Assembly: GCA_029580855.1 (NCBI GenBank)
Contig: JAKPQH010000205.1
Location: 78,433 to 142,432, forward strand
From: a bacterium
GTDB lineage: Bacteria; Methylomirabilota; Methylomirabilia; Methylomirabilales; 2-02-FULL-66-22
DNA length: 64,000 nucleotides
Direction: 5' to 3'
Position numbers and translations under genes: made by a program. Within the stretch, counting starts at the first letter, position 1; every line of letters begins with the position of its first letter. Positions 26,058 through 33,146 of the stretch are shown piece by piece. Below the pieces are notes generated by a model. That model did not search any database. It was not told where the DNA came from and worked only from the letters and a program-made list of their open reading frames with translations.

Positions 26058-26771
26058 CTACCGACCGCGCCGGCGGTGCCGTCGGCGCCGGGGACCCGCC
26101 TCCGCATCGCCGCGCACCAGAATCTTGGCGGCCACATCCCGCCCGATGGCGTACCGCGAGCCGCCAACCTGCACCAGCAGCGGTCCCCCGAAGGGCGCGA
26201 CCTCTTCCACCGTCAGCGGCGTCTTCGGGAGAAGCCCGAGACTGGCCAGGTAGCGGAGCAGGACGGCCTCTTCTTCGGCGATCTGCTCGATCCGCACCCG
26301 CGTGCCGGCGGGGACGCTGTCCAGCCTCCACCTGGGCTGGGCGGCGCCGCCGCTCCCGGGGATCGGGCTGCCGTGGGGGCAAGTCTCCGGATCGTTCAGG
26401 AGCGACCTGAGCCGGGACTCGGCCTCGGGGGTGAGGGAGTGCTCGAGCCGCATGGCTTCGTCGTGGACCCGATCCCACGGGAGGCCGAGGACGTCGGTGA
26501 GCAGCCGCTCGGACAGCCGATGCCGCCGGATGACGGCAGCCGCCTGTCGCCGCCCCTCGTCGGACAGCGCCAGCCCGCCCGCCTCCGAATCCAGCAGGCC
26601 ACGGACCCGCAACTCCCGCAGAGCGGCCTCGGCGGTGGAGGCGGGGATGCGCGCGAAGGCGGTGACGTCCGCCGCCGTGGCCGGGCGCCCCTGCTCCGCG
26701 CTGCGCTGCACGGCCTGCAGACAGTCCTCCAAGATCTCGTCGGTGACGACCGACCCGGGGGCGTCGGTCAT
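26058..26771 (-). CDS. DtxR/MntR-family metalloregulator with C-terminal FeoA domain
   Basis: 237 aa. ATG 26771 overlaps the fur stop by ATGA; the track ORF upstream of it is a fur shadow. Residues ~1-70 form a winged helix (TAADVTAFARIPASTAEAALRELRVRGLL). Residues ~70-140 resemble the DtxR dimerisation/metal domain (RRHRLSERLLTDVLGLPWD, HDEAMRLEHSLTPE, CPHGSPIPG, the typical His/Cys/Glu ligands). Residues ~150-225 form a FeoA/SH3-like domain (GLLPKTPLTVEEVAPFGGP). It ends in a basic tail. It is sandwiched between fur and feoB, so Fe2+ or Mn2+ sensing is likely. Confidence 0.9.
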   Translation of the reverse strand: MTDAPGSVVTDEILEDCLQAVQRSAEQGRPATAADVTAFARIPASTAEAALRELRVRGLLDSEAGGLALSDEGRRQAAAVIRRHRLSERLLTDVLGLPWDRVHDEAMRLEHSLTPEAESRLRSLLNDPETCPHGSPIPGSGGAAQPRWRLDSVPAGTRVRIEQIAEEEAVLLRYLASLGLLPKTPLTVEEVAPFGGPLLVQVGGSRYAIGRDVAAKILVRGDAEAGPRRRRHRRRGR

Positions 26772-27274
26772 GGCACGCCCCTCGCCCGGGGCCGGGCCGG
26801 GACGCCGCGCGACCCGCGAGGGGTGCGACGACCGTCCAGTCGAGCGCAGTCGCGGCAGATCCCGTACAGTTCCAGCCGCTGCTCGGTGACCGTGAAGCCC
26901 CGGCTGCGGGCGACCCTGGCCCCCAGTTCCCGCAACGTGGCGTCCTGAAACTCCTGGATCTTGCCACAGCGCGTGCAGATCAGATGGTGGTGCGTCCAGT
27001 CGGCGGGGTTGGGGTCGAAGCGGGCGTAGCTCTCGCCAAACGTGCGCTCCGTGGCCAGACCGGCCTGGCGCAGCAGCTTCAGCGTGCGGTAGACGGTGAC
27101 CAGACCCAGGCCGGCGTCGCGGGAGCGGAGCTGGTGGTACAGCTCCTCGGCGCTGACGTGCCGGCGACCGGCGAAGAAGGCATGCGCGATGCGCTCCCGC
27201 TGGCGCGTGCTCTTGAGGCCGGCGCGCGACAGAAAGTCGGTGAAGTGGCGGACCCCGGGATCGGCGTCGATCAT
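26768..27274 (-). CDS. fur: Fur-family ferric uptake regulator
   Basis: 168 aa. ATG 27274 (MIDADPGVRHF) is chosen with ggaggc just upstream; the track start at 27304 lies inside the Fur box. DNA-binding helices are KSTRQRERIAHAFFAG and LGLVTVYRTLKLLRQAGL. The metal domain has THHHLICTRCGKIQEF and LYGICRDCA (two CX2C). It is first gene of the iron block and overlaps dtxR by 4 bp. A TTGACA promoter with a 15 bp Fur-box-like site just downstream points to autoregulation. Confidence 0.9.
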   Translation of the reverse strand: MIDADPGVRHFTDFLSRAGLKSTRQRERIAHAFFAGRRHVSAEELYHQLRSRDAGLGLVTVYRTLKLLRQAGLATERTFGESYARFDPNPADWTHHHLICTRCGKIQEFQDATLRELGARVARSRGFTVTEQRLELYGICRDCARLDGRRTPRGSRGVPARPRARGVP

Positions 27275-27288
27275 GCGGGCCTCCAAAA

Positions 27289-27303
27289 TGAAAATGAATG
27301 TCA
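27289..27303. promoter_or_regulatory. Fur-box-like 7-1-7 operator
   Basis: Read on the minus strand, TGACATT-C-ATTTTCA, an imperfect 7-1-7 repeat (5 of 7 half-site matches) close to the TGATAAT-N-ATTATCA Fur consensus. It lies between the -10 and the fur start, in a locally AT-rich patch. Confidence 0.6.
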
Positions 27304-27315
27304 AAGTCTTCGCGG

Positions 27316-27344
27316 AAGATACGCGCGGCGCGGCGGGTTGTCAA
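27316..27344 (-). promoter_or_regulatory. promoter of the fur-dtxR-feoB block
   Basis: On the minus strand, TTGACA (27344-27339), a 17 bp spacer and TATCTT (27321-27316), followed 12 bp later by the Fur-box-like operator. Near-consensus and well placed. Confidence 0.75.
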
Positions 27345-27376
27345 GCGGGAAATGCGGGCGGCGCGGGGACCGCCGG

Positions 27377-28873
27377 TCATTCGGCGGCGGGGACGGGCAG
27401 CCGGTTCACCGGACCGAGGGCGGCCAGGGCCGACTCGAGCCGCGCCGTGCCGCCCACGACGAGAACGGTCGCGTCGTCCGGCCGCAGATACCGCCTGGCG
27501 ACCCGTTGCACGTCCTCGCGGGTGACGGCGCGATACCGATCCAGCAGCGTGTCGAGATAATCGAGCGGGTACCCGTCGAACTCCAGCGCGAGGAGCTGCG
27601 TCACGACGCTGAACCGCGACGTAAAGCGAAAGACAAAAGAGTTGATGATGGCGTCCTTGGCGCCCGCCAGTTCCGCCGCGGTCACCGGCGATTCGCGGAT
27701 GCGCGCCATCTCCTCCAGGATGACCCCCACGGCGCGGGGGACGTTCGCGGTCTTGGTCTGGAGCGTCACCCGAAACAGCCCGATGTCGCGCGTGGTCGTC
27801 GGGAAGGACGAGGAGACCGAGTAGGCCAGCCCCTCCTCGGTCCGCACCCGCTCCACGATGCGGCTGCTGAACCCGCTGCCGCCGAGGATCATGTCCAGGA
27901 TCTGGATGGCGTACCGGTCCGGGTTGGAGCGGCGGATGCCGAAGTGACCCACGACGACGTTGGCCTGGGTGAGGTCGCGCGGCACGAGGTAGACGGTGCG
28001 GTCAACGCGCGGGACCACCGCGGGCGGGGTGGGCAAGTCGAGCGGGCCGACGGCGGACCAGTCGGCCAGCCGGGCCTGGATTTTGGCGGCGAGCTCCTCC
28101 ACGCTGAAGTCGCCCACCACGGCGAGGAACATGTTGTCGGGGCGAAGCAAACGCCGGAAGTGGGCCAGGAGGTCCTCCCGGCGGATGGCGGCGGCCTGCG
28201 CCGGTGTGAGGGGTCGGCCCAAGGGATGGGCCTCGGTGTACATGACGCGGCTGAATTCCCGCATCATGAGACGGGAGGGATTTTCGGCCACGCGGCGCAG
28301 GTCTTCGATCACACGGCCGCGGTAGGTCTCGAGAGGGACGGTGTCAAACGCCGGGCGGCGCAGCATGTCCGCCAAGAGGTCCAGTGCGCGGTCGGCATCC
28401 TTGGCCAAAGCGCTCATGCTCACGGAAATGGTCTCCGGCGCAACGCCGGCCTCGACGGAGATACCCAGGACCTCCAGCTCCTCATTCAGGGCCGCGCTGG
28501 ACATGCCCTCGGTGCCGCCGGAGCGGAGCTGAGCTGCCGTGAACTGCGCCACCCCGGGGCGGGACGGCTCTTCGTATAGACTGCCGGCGCGGAAAAGCGC
28601 GTAGGCCTTGAGCACGGGGAGCGATGGATCGCTGGCCAAGTACAGCACGAGACCGTTGGGCAGGACACGCCGCTCGACCTCCCGCCCCACGCGGGGGACG
28701 GTCAGGTCGAGCGGCGGAAAGGTCATGCGTTCAACCAACTCCGATCCGGGCGAGCGGGGGGCCGCCTGTGGGCGCGTGTGGGCCACGGCACACCCGCCCA
28801 GCAGGATGATCACCGCAAGGCACAAAGCGAGGTGGGGGCGAACACCCCGGTGTCGCAGACGCATCAGGCGCAA
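27377..28873 (-). CDS. M16-family peptidase-like protein, non-catalytic, lipoprotein
   Basis: 498 aa. The signal peptide ends in a lipobox (VIILLGGC), so it is probably a lipoprotein. Two M16 domains are present (about residues 65-270 and 275-480), but the zinc motif HxxEH is missing: the position reads VAQFTAAQLRSGG. Hence it is likely the inactive partner of the catalytic M16 protein encoded just upstream (48 bp gap). The C-terminal domain keeps the GGSGFSSRIVERVRTEEGLAYSV motif of the beta-like subunit. Together they would form a periplasmic or membrane-anchored peptidase of unknown substrate. Confidence 0.88.
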   Translation of the reverse strand: MRLMRLRHRGVRPHLALCLAVIILLGGCAVAHTRPQAAPRSPGSELVERMTFPPLDLTVPRVGREVERRVLPNGLVLYLASDPSLPVLKAYALFRAGSLYEEPSRPGVAQFTAAQLRSGGTEGMSSAALNEELEVLGISVEAGVAPETISVSMSALAKDADRALDLLADMLRRPAFDTVPLETYRGRVIEDLRRVAENPSRLMMREFSRVMYTEAHPLGRPLTPAQAAAIRREDLLAHFRRLLRPDNMFLAVVGDFSVEELAAKIQARLADWSAVGPLDLPTPPAVVPRVDRTVYLVPRDLTQANVVVGHFGIRRSNPDRYAIQILDMILGGSGFSSRIVERVRTEEGLAYSVSSSFPTTTRDIGLFRVTLQTKTANVPRAVGVILEEMARIRESPVTAAELAGAKDAIINSFVFRFTSRFSVVTQLLALEFDGYPLDYLDTLLDRYRAVTREDVQRVARRYLRPDDATVLVVGGTARLESALAALGPVNRLPVPAAE

Positions 28874-28921
28874 TCCCCCCAGATACGATCTCCGGCGGAT
28901 GCCGTCCAGTGCGGCGATCGT

Positions 28922-30475
28922 TCAGTTCAGTCGGGCTCCCGCACCGCGCGGGGTCGGCGCGGGTCCCCGGACCAGCGCCGCCACGGTCCGGCGCGTGGGA
29001 ACGAGATAGCGCCGGGCCACGTCGCGCACCTCCTCGGCCGTCACGGCGGCGAGTTTCTCCTGATCCGAGAACGGGGAGCGCCAGTCTCCCGTGAGGGCCC
29101 AGGCGTTCCCCAGCCGGGACGCCAGGCCGGCGTTGGACGCCAGATGTTCCACCGCCTCGACCTCCGTTTGGTTTCGGACCTTGAGCATCTCCCGCGCATG
29201 GACGACGTCCGACTTCAGCGCCGCGATCTCGGTCTCGATGGCGGCTTCGATTTCTTCCAGGGTATGCGGAGCCCGCGGCGTGGCCTGGACCACGAAGAGT
29301 CCTGCGTACTGCAGAAACCAAGGGCCGGCGGAGATCCCGCTCGCCAACCGCTCCTCCTCCACCAGGCGCTTGTAGAGGCGCGACGACCGGCCGTCACCCA
29401 GGAGCGCGCCCAGGACCGCGAGGGGATAGGAATCCGGATGGCCGAGCGGCGGCGCCTGGTACAGCATGAGCATCTGCGGCTCCGCGGGAAACTCGACGCG
29501 GATACGGCGTTCGCCGGGCTGGGGCGGCTCCTCCAGGATCGGTGCGGGCGGAATCGCTTGGGGCGCGAGATCGCCGAAGTACCGCTCCGCCAGGCGGACC
29601 ACTTCCGCCGGGTCCAGGTCGCCCACCAGCACCGCCAGCGCGTTGTTGGGCGCGTAATGCGTCCTGAAGTACGCCTGGGCCTGTGGGCGGCTGAGATTTT
29701 TCAGGTCGCCTGGCCAACCCAGGATCGGATGCCGGTAGGGGAGCGCCGTGAAGGCCGTACCGACGGCGGCTTCCATCAATCGGCCGTAAGGGTTGGTGTC
29801 CACCCGCTGTCGTCGCTCTTCCTGGACGACGTCTCGTTCGGTGTAAAACTCCCGAAACACCGGGTCGCGCATGCGGTCCGATTCCAGGAGCGCCCAAAGC
29901 TCCAGCCGGTTCTTGGGGAGGCTGACGAAATACTGTGTCCCGTCCCGGGAGGTGGAGGCGTTCAGGTTCATTGCGCCGTTTCGACGATAGATATCCCAGA
30001 GCTCGTTTCGGATGACGAAGCGCTTCGCCTGCCGCTCCAGGCTCGCCAGTTCCTTCTCGAGCGCCGCGGCCCGATCAGGATCGGGGAGGACCCCGCTCAC
30101 CCGCATCTTCCGTCGTTCCGTCTCCAACAGCACGTGGAGCGCATCGATCCGCTCCAGCAAGGGCTGCTCTCGAACGGGGTCGGTCGAGCCGAACCGGGTC
30201 GTTCCTTTGAACATCATGTGCTCGAGCAGATGCGCCAGACCGGTTTGCCCCGGCGCCTCGTTCACGCTGCCGACCTTGAAGCGGAGAAAAGCGGCAAACG
30301 TGGGCGATTCGCGCCGCTCGACGATGAGGAAACGCATCCCGTTCTCGAGCGCGTACTCGGTCACCGGGAGCCGGAATCTTTCCGCGAGGACCGTCGTCGC
30401 TGCCGCGCATCCGGCCCAGAAGAGGAGGATCGAGATCGCAAAAAAGCCGGTGGATCGCTTCACTGTCGAACCCAT
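28922..30475 (-). CDS. M16-family zinc peptidase, catalytic subunit, lipoprotein
   Basis: 517 aa from ATG 30475; the track ORF extends further upstream without a ribosome site. The N-terminus is a lipoprotein signal (FAISILLFWAGC). The inverted zinc motif is intact as HLLEHMMFKGT (~82), and the downstream Glu lies in RDVVQEERRQ (~218). An insertion of about 80 charged residues (ERIDALHVLLETERRKMR onward) separates the zinc motif from the rest of the domain. The second domain has LGDGRSSRLYKRLVEEERLA. It is transcribed with the non-catalytic M16 gene. Confidence 0.92.
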   Translation of the reverse strand: MGSTVKRSTGFFAISILLFWAGCAAATTVLAERFRLPVTEYALENGMRFLIVERRESPTFAAFLRFKVGSVNEAPGQTGLAHLLEHMMFKGTTRFGSTDPVREQPLLERIDALHVLLETERRKMRVSGVLPDPDRAAALEKELASLERQAKRFVIRNELWDIYRRNGAMNLNASTSRDGTQYFVSLPKNRLELWALLESDRMRDPVFREFYTERDVVQEERRQRVDTNPYGRLMEAAVGTAFTALPYRHPILGWPGDLKNLSRPQAQAYFRTHYAPNNALAVLVGDLDPAEVVRLAERYFGDLAPQAIPPAPILEEPPQPGERRIRVEFPAEPQMLMLYQAPPLGHPDSYPLAVLGALLGDGRSSRLYKRLVEEERLASGISAGPWFLQYAGLFVVQATPRAPHTLEEIEAAIETEIAALKSDVVHAREMLKVRNQTEVEAVEHLASNAGLASRLGNAWALTGDWRSPFSDQEKLAAVTAEEVRDVARRYLVPTRRTVAALVRGPAPTPRGAGARLN

Positions 30476-30898
30476 ATTTCCGACCGTGGGAGACGTGTCG
30501 GGTAATGTAACACGGTAAGCGTCTGGAATAGAAGAGGGCAAAGATGGGAAAGGATACACGGGCAAAACGGCCCGCCGAAAAAGCGGACGAGGTTCGGGAT
30601 TCCGGGGGTCTCGCGTCCATCCGGTTGACCCGATCGGACGATGCCCTGTCTTGCAATAGACGCTTGCGGCTTTTGCCACAAGATCCCGTGTGCGTTGGGA
30701 CACTCTCGTTTGCCGAAGGGCATTTGTCCGACTTTCTCTGATCAACATGACAAACGGCCAAACTCAAAACTCATTGAAAAATAAGGCATCGAGAACTCGG
30801 GTGGCCGCGGAGTGTCGTCGAGGTGACGGTGGCACCATGATTGCTCTTTCGCGTTAGCGGCGACGCGAGATGCGCCGGCAGTCGGTCGGAGGAGCGGG
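30476..30898. other. intergenic region with a marked drop in GC
   Basis: 423 bp between the M16 pair and the ferritin-like gene. The stretch around 30700-30800 is clearly AT-richer than the surroundings (for example actcattgaaaaataagg). A 65 aa plus-strand ORF at 30544 lacks a convincing ribosome site. No tRNA or known RNA was recognised. Confidence 0.4.
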
Positions 30899-31405
30899 AT
30901 GGGCAAGGCTGCCCCCAAGAGCGAAAGCGACATCATCCTCATGGCGATCGCCAAAGAGAAAGAGACCTGCGCTCACCTCGCCGCCGCCGCGCGGATGTCC
31001 ACATCCCCGAAGGCCAAACGACTGTACAACCAGCTGGCTCTGGACGAACTCAAACATCTCCTGAGTCTCGTGAGTCTTCTGGACGGCTTGGCCGACGACT
31101 GCCTCGCCAATCTGGATCTGACCTTCCCCGCCGTGCAGTTCCCGGATCCGCTCCCCCAGAGCGAAGACCACCTGCTCCAATCCGCCCTGGCGGAGGAGCG
31201 ACAATCGCAGCAGCTCTTCACGAATCTGGTCGAGGTGGCGGAGCGGGAGGAGATTCTCGCCGTCCTGGAAATACTGCGGGCCGAGGAAGAAGATCATCTT
31301 GCGCGTCTGCGCTCCCTGCTGTACGGGCTGGAGGCGGATCGTCCGGTGGTGGCCAAGTGGCTGCGATCCATCCGTCGCCTGGTTCCCACGGGCCAACTGC
31401 ACTGA
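30899..31405 (+). CDS. ferritin-like (rubrerythrin-type) four-helix protein
   Basis: 168 aa from ATG 30899 with ggaggagcggg upstream. All-helical and rich in Leu/Glu/Ala. Candidate metal ligands are a Glu in AKEKETCAHL, the ExxH in LDELKHLL (~50), a Glu in LAEERQSQQLF, and the ExxH in EEEDHLARL (~135). This matches the E...ExxH...E...ExxH layout of diiron four-helix bundles. There is no rubredoxin domain. It is unrelated in detail to the other ferritin-like gene at 9710. The function may be iron binding or peroxide handling. Confidence 0.7.
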   Translation: MGKAAPKSESDIILMAIAKEKETCAHLAAAARMSTSPKAKRLYNQLALDELKHLLSLVSLLDGLADDCLANLDLTFPAVQFPDPLPQSEDHLLQSALAEERQSQQLFTNLVEVAEREEILAVLEILRAEEEDHLARLRSLLYGLEADRPVVAKWLRSIRRLVPTGQLH

Positions 31406-31524
31406 CCGGCGGGCAGATTCCCCGCCGGCGCCTCCGGAGCGCCGGCCGGCGCGGCTTGACAACGCGGGGTCCGGTGGCCCCATTTGAACGTGTCCTCGTT
31501 ACGGCGAGGCAAGGAGGAGGGACG

Positions 31525-31782
31525 ATGGTGCCTGAGGTCGAGGTGTGGTCTCCCGAACAGGAACTGCGGCTTCTGGAGGAGTTGGCGGAGACGGAAGCCG
31601 ACGCCTTTGACTTTGACTTGGGGCTGCCTGTTCCGGTCGCGGCCGCGGAGCCGGAGCAGACGTGGGTGGCCTACTGGCAATTACCGCCGAACGGGCTCCG
31701 CGGCAAGCCGCGGGCCGGCTCGCGTCCGGTTCGCGGCCGCTGGCGCCGCCGCCCGCAACTGCCGGACCAGGGCGCGTTCTAG
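31525..31782 (+). CDS. small charged protein of unknown function
   Basis: 85 aa from ATG 31525 with a strong aaggagg ribosome site. The N-terminal half is strongly acidic (PEQELRLLEELAETEADAF), the middle has VAYWQLPP, and the C-terminal half is Arg-rich (RPVRGRWRRRPQ), giving a bipolar charge pattern. TTGACA at 31456 may be part of its promoter, though no clear -10 follows. It ends 31 bp before a strong intrinsic terminator. No known family is recognised. Confidence 0.65.
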   Translation: MVPEVEVWSPEQELRLLEELAETEADAFDFDLGLPVPVAAAEPEQTWVAYWQLPPNGLRGKPRAGSRPVRGRWRRRPQLPDQGAF

Positions 31783-31813
31783 ACACACGAGGGCCGGCCC
31801 CATGACTATCCGA

Positions 31814-31840
31814 CCCCGGCGGCAATGCCGCCGGGGTTTT
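31814..31840 (+). terminator. intrinsic terminator
   Basis: A 9 bp GC stem (CCCCGGCGG with CCGCCGGGG) around CAATG, followed by TTTT and then gcttt. It is the most canonical rho-independent terminator in the left half, closing the ferritin-like/small-protein unit. Confidence 0.85.
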
Positions 31841-31862
31841 GCTTTGGGTGCGGCCGGCGGCG

Positions 31863-31891
31863 TTGACAGAACGCGCTTGCCCATGTAAATA
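31863..31891 (+). promoter_or_regulatory. promoter for the geranylgeranyl-reductase-like gene
   Basis: Perfect TTGACA (31863-31868), a 17 bp spacer and TAAATA (31886-31891), about 60 bp before the start codon and directly after a terminator. Confidence 0.65.
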
Positions 31892-31948
31892 CCCATCGTC
31901 GGCAGGTCGGGGGCGAGGTGTTCTTCGCGGGTCGCGGAGCGTTTCTTG

Positions 31949-33133
31949 ATGACGGACTATGACGTGGTTGTCGTGGGTGCCGGCCCCGCGGGATCCACCG
32001 CGGCCCGTACGTTGGCCCAGGGCGGAGCGCGGGTGTGCCTGGTGGACAAGGCTCGCTTCCCTCGGCCAAAGCCCTGCGGCGGTGCGCTGTCCCCGCGGAC
32101 GCTTCGTCACCTCCCGTCCGGCTTTGAAAAACTCGTGCGGGCGCACGTCCGGCGCGCCGTGTTCACGTTCCGGTCGGGGAAGCCCTTCGAAGTTGTTTCG
32201 GCGACCCCCATGGGGTACATGGTGTGCCGGGACGAGTTCGATGCCTGGCTCAAGGCGCGCGCCGAGGAGGCCGGGGTCTTGGTCCGGGAAGGCATGTCTG
32301 TGCGCACCGTCGAAGACACGGGTGCGAGGATCACGGTGCGGGCGGGCGGCGAGGTGTTCTCGGCGTCCACCGTCATCGGAGCCGACGGCGCGAACAGCCT
32401 GGTGGCCGCACGGCTCCTTCCCGCCCGCCCGCCCGCCCGCTACATGGCGCTGGAGGCCGAGGTCCCCCAGGACGGCCACCCCCTGGACGAGACGGTCCTG
32501 GTCGATGTGGGGGCCTACCCCGGCGGATACGCCTGGGCCTTTCCGAAAGGGGATCGGGTCAACGTCGGGGTGATGGTGCAATACCCCGGGCGGAGGGGGC
32601 TCCGCGCGGCCTTCGCCGCGTTTGTCGCCCAACAACCCGCGCTGCCCGCGGTCGCGGCGAGGAGCCAAAGGGTCGCGCCGGTCGCGGCGCCGGGCTCGAA
32701 GCCTGTGCCGTGTTGCAGGCCCGCCGTGCTGCTGGTCGGCGATGCGGCCCACCTGGCCGATCCCTTCCTGGGGGAGGGAATCTATTACGCCGTGCGCAGC
32801 GGCCGGCTGGCGGCCAGCGCGGTGCTCCAGGGCGCCGGCGGAACGGAGACCGCGGTGCGGTACGCCAATTCCATCGAAGCGCAGGTCTGGCCCGACCTGA
32901 TCGCGGCCTCCCGGGTGGCCTCTCTGTTCCACCGGATGCCTCGCTGGTGGCACCATCTCTTGTCGTTGATGCCCGGTTCCCTCTCGGAAGTCGTCGGGGT
33001 CCTGGCAGGCGACCAGACCTACGCGGGGTTGCTGCGCCGGATCGTTGAGCGAGTCGATGCCCAGGCGGGGCGGTGGGTTCGGAGGCGGTTGGGCGGCCAG
33101 GGGAAGGGCGGGCCGGAGGTCGACGGGGCGTAG
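31949..33133 (+). CDS. geranylgeranyl reductase family FAD-dependent oxidoreductase
   Basis: 394 aa from ATG 31949 (TTG 31946 is adjacent). It has the FAD dinucleotide motif [15 protein letters not shown] at the N-terminus, the family motif [14 protein letters not shown] (~38), the GD motif [12 protein letters not shown] (~135) and [18 protein letters not shown] (~265). Relatives reduce isoprenoid chains or other polyprenyl or halogenated substrates; the actual substrate is unknown. It is followed 13 bp later by copA, so the two may be co-transcribed from the TTGACA promoter. Confidence 0.9.
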   Translation: MTDYDVVVVGAGPAGSTAARTLAQGGARVCLVDKARFPRPKPCGGALSPRTLRHLPSGFEKLVRAHVRRAVFTFRSGKPFEVVSATPMGYMVCRDEFDAWLKARAEEAGVLVREGMSVRTVEDTGARITVRAGGEVFSASTVIGADGANSLVAARLLPARPPARYMALEAEVPQDGHPLDETVLVDVGAYPGGYAWAFPKGDRVNVGVMVQYPGRRGLRAAFAAFVAQQPALPAVAARSQRVAPVAAPGSKPVPCCRPAVLLVGDAAHLADPFLGEGIYYAVRSGRLAASAVLQGAGGTETAVRYANSIEAQVWPDLIAASRVASLFHRMPRWWHHLLSLMPGSLSEVVGVLAGDQTYAGLLRRIVERVDAQAGRWVRRRLGGQGKGGPEVDGA

Positions 33134-33146
33134 GGGGTTCTGTGAC

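Noticed and set aside
23976-26948. 990-aa plus-strand ORF antisense to feoB and its regulators
   Set aside because: Its composition is typical high-GC antisense shadow (Arg/Gly/Gln/His-rich, no domain), and it lies opposite clearly conserved genes.
30544-30741. 65-aa ORF in the low-GC gap
   Set aside because: No ribosome site, no recognisable sequence, and codon composition unlike neighbouring genes.
31484-31888. 134-aa ORF overlapping the small charged protein
   Set aside because: The alternative frame at ATG 31525 has a much stronger ribosome site and ends before a terminator; this ORF reads through the terminator.
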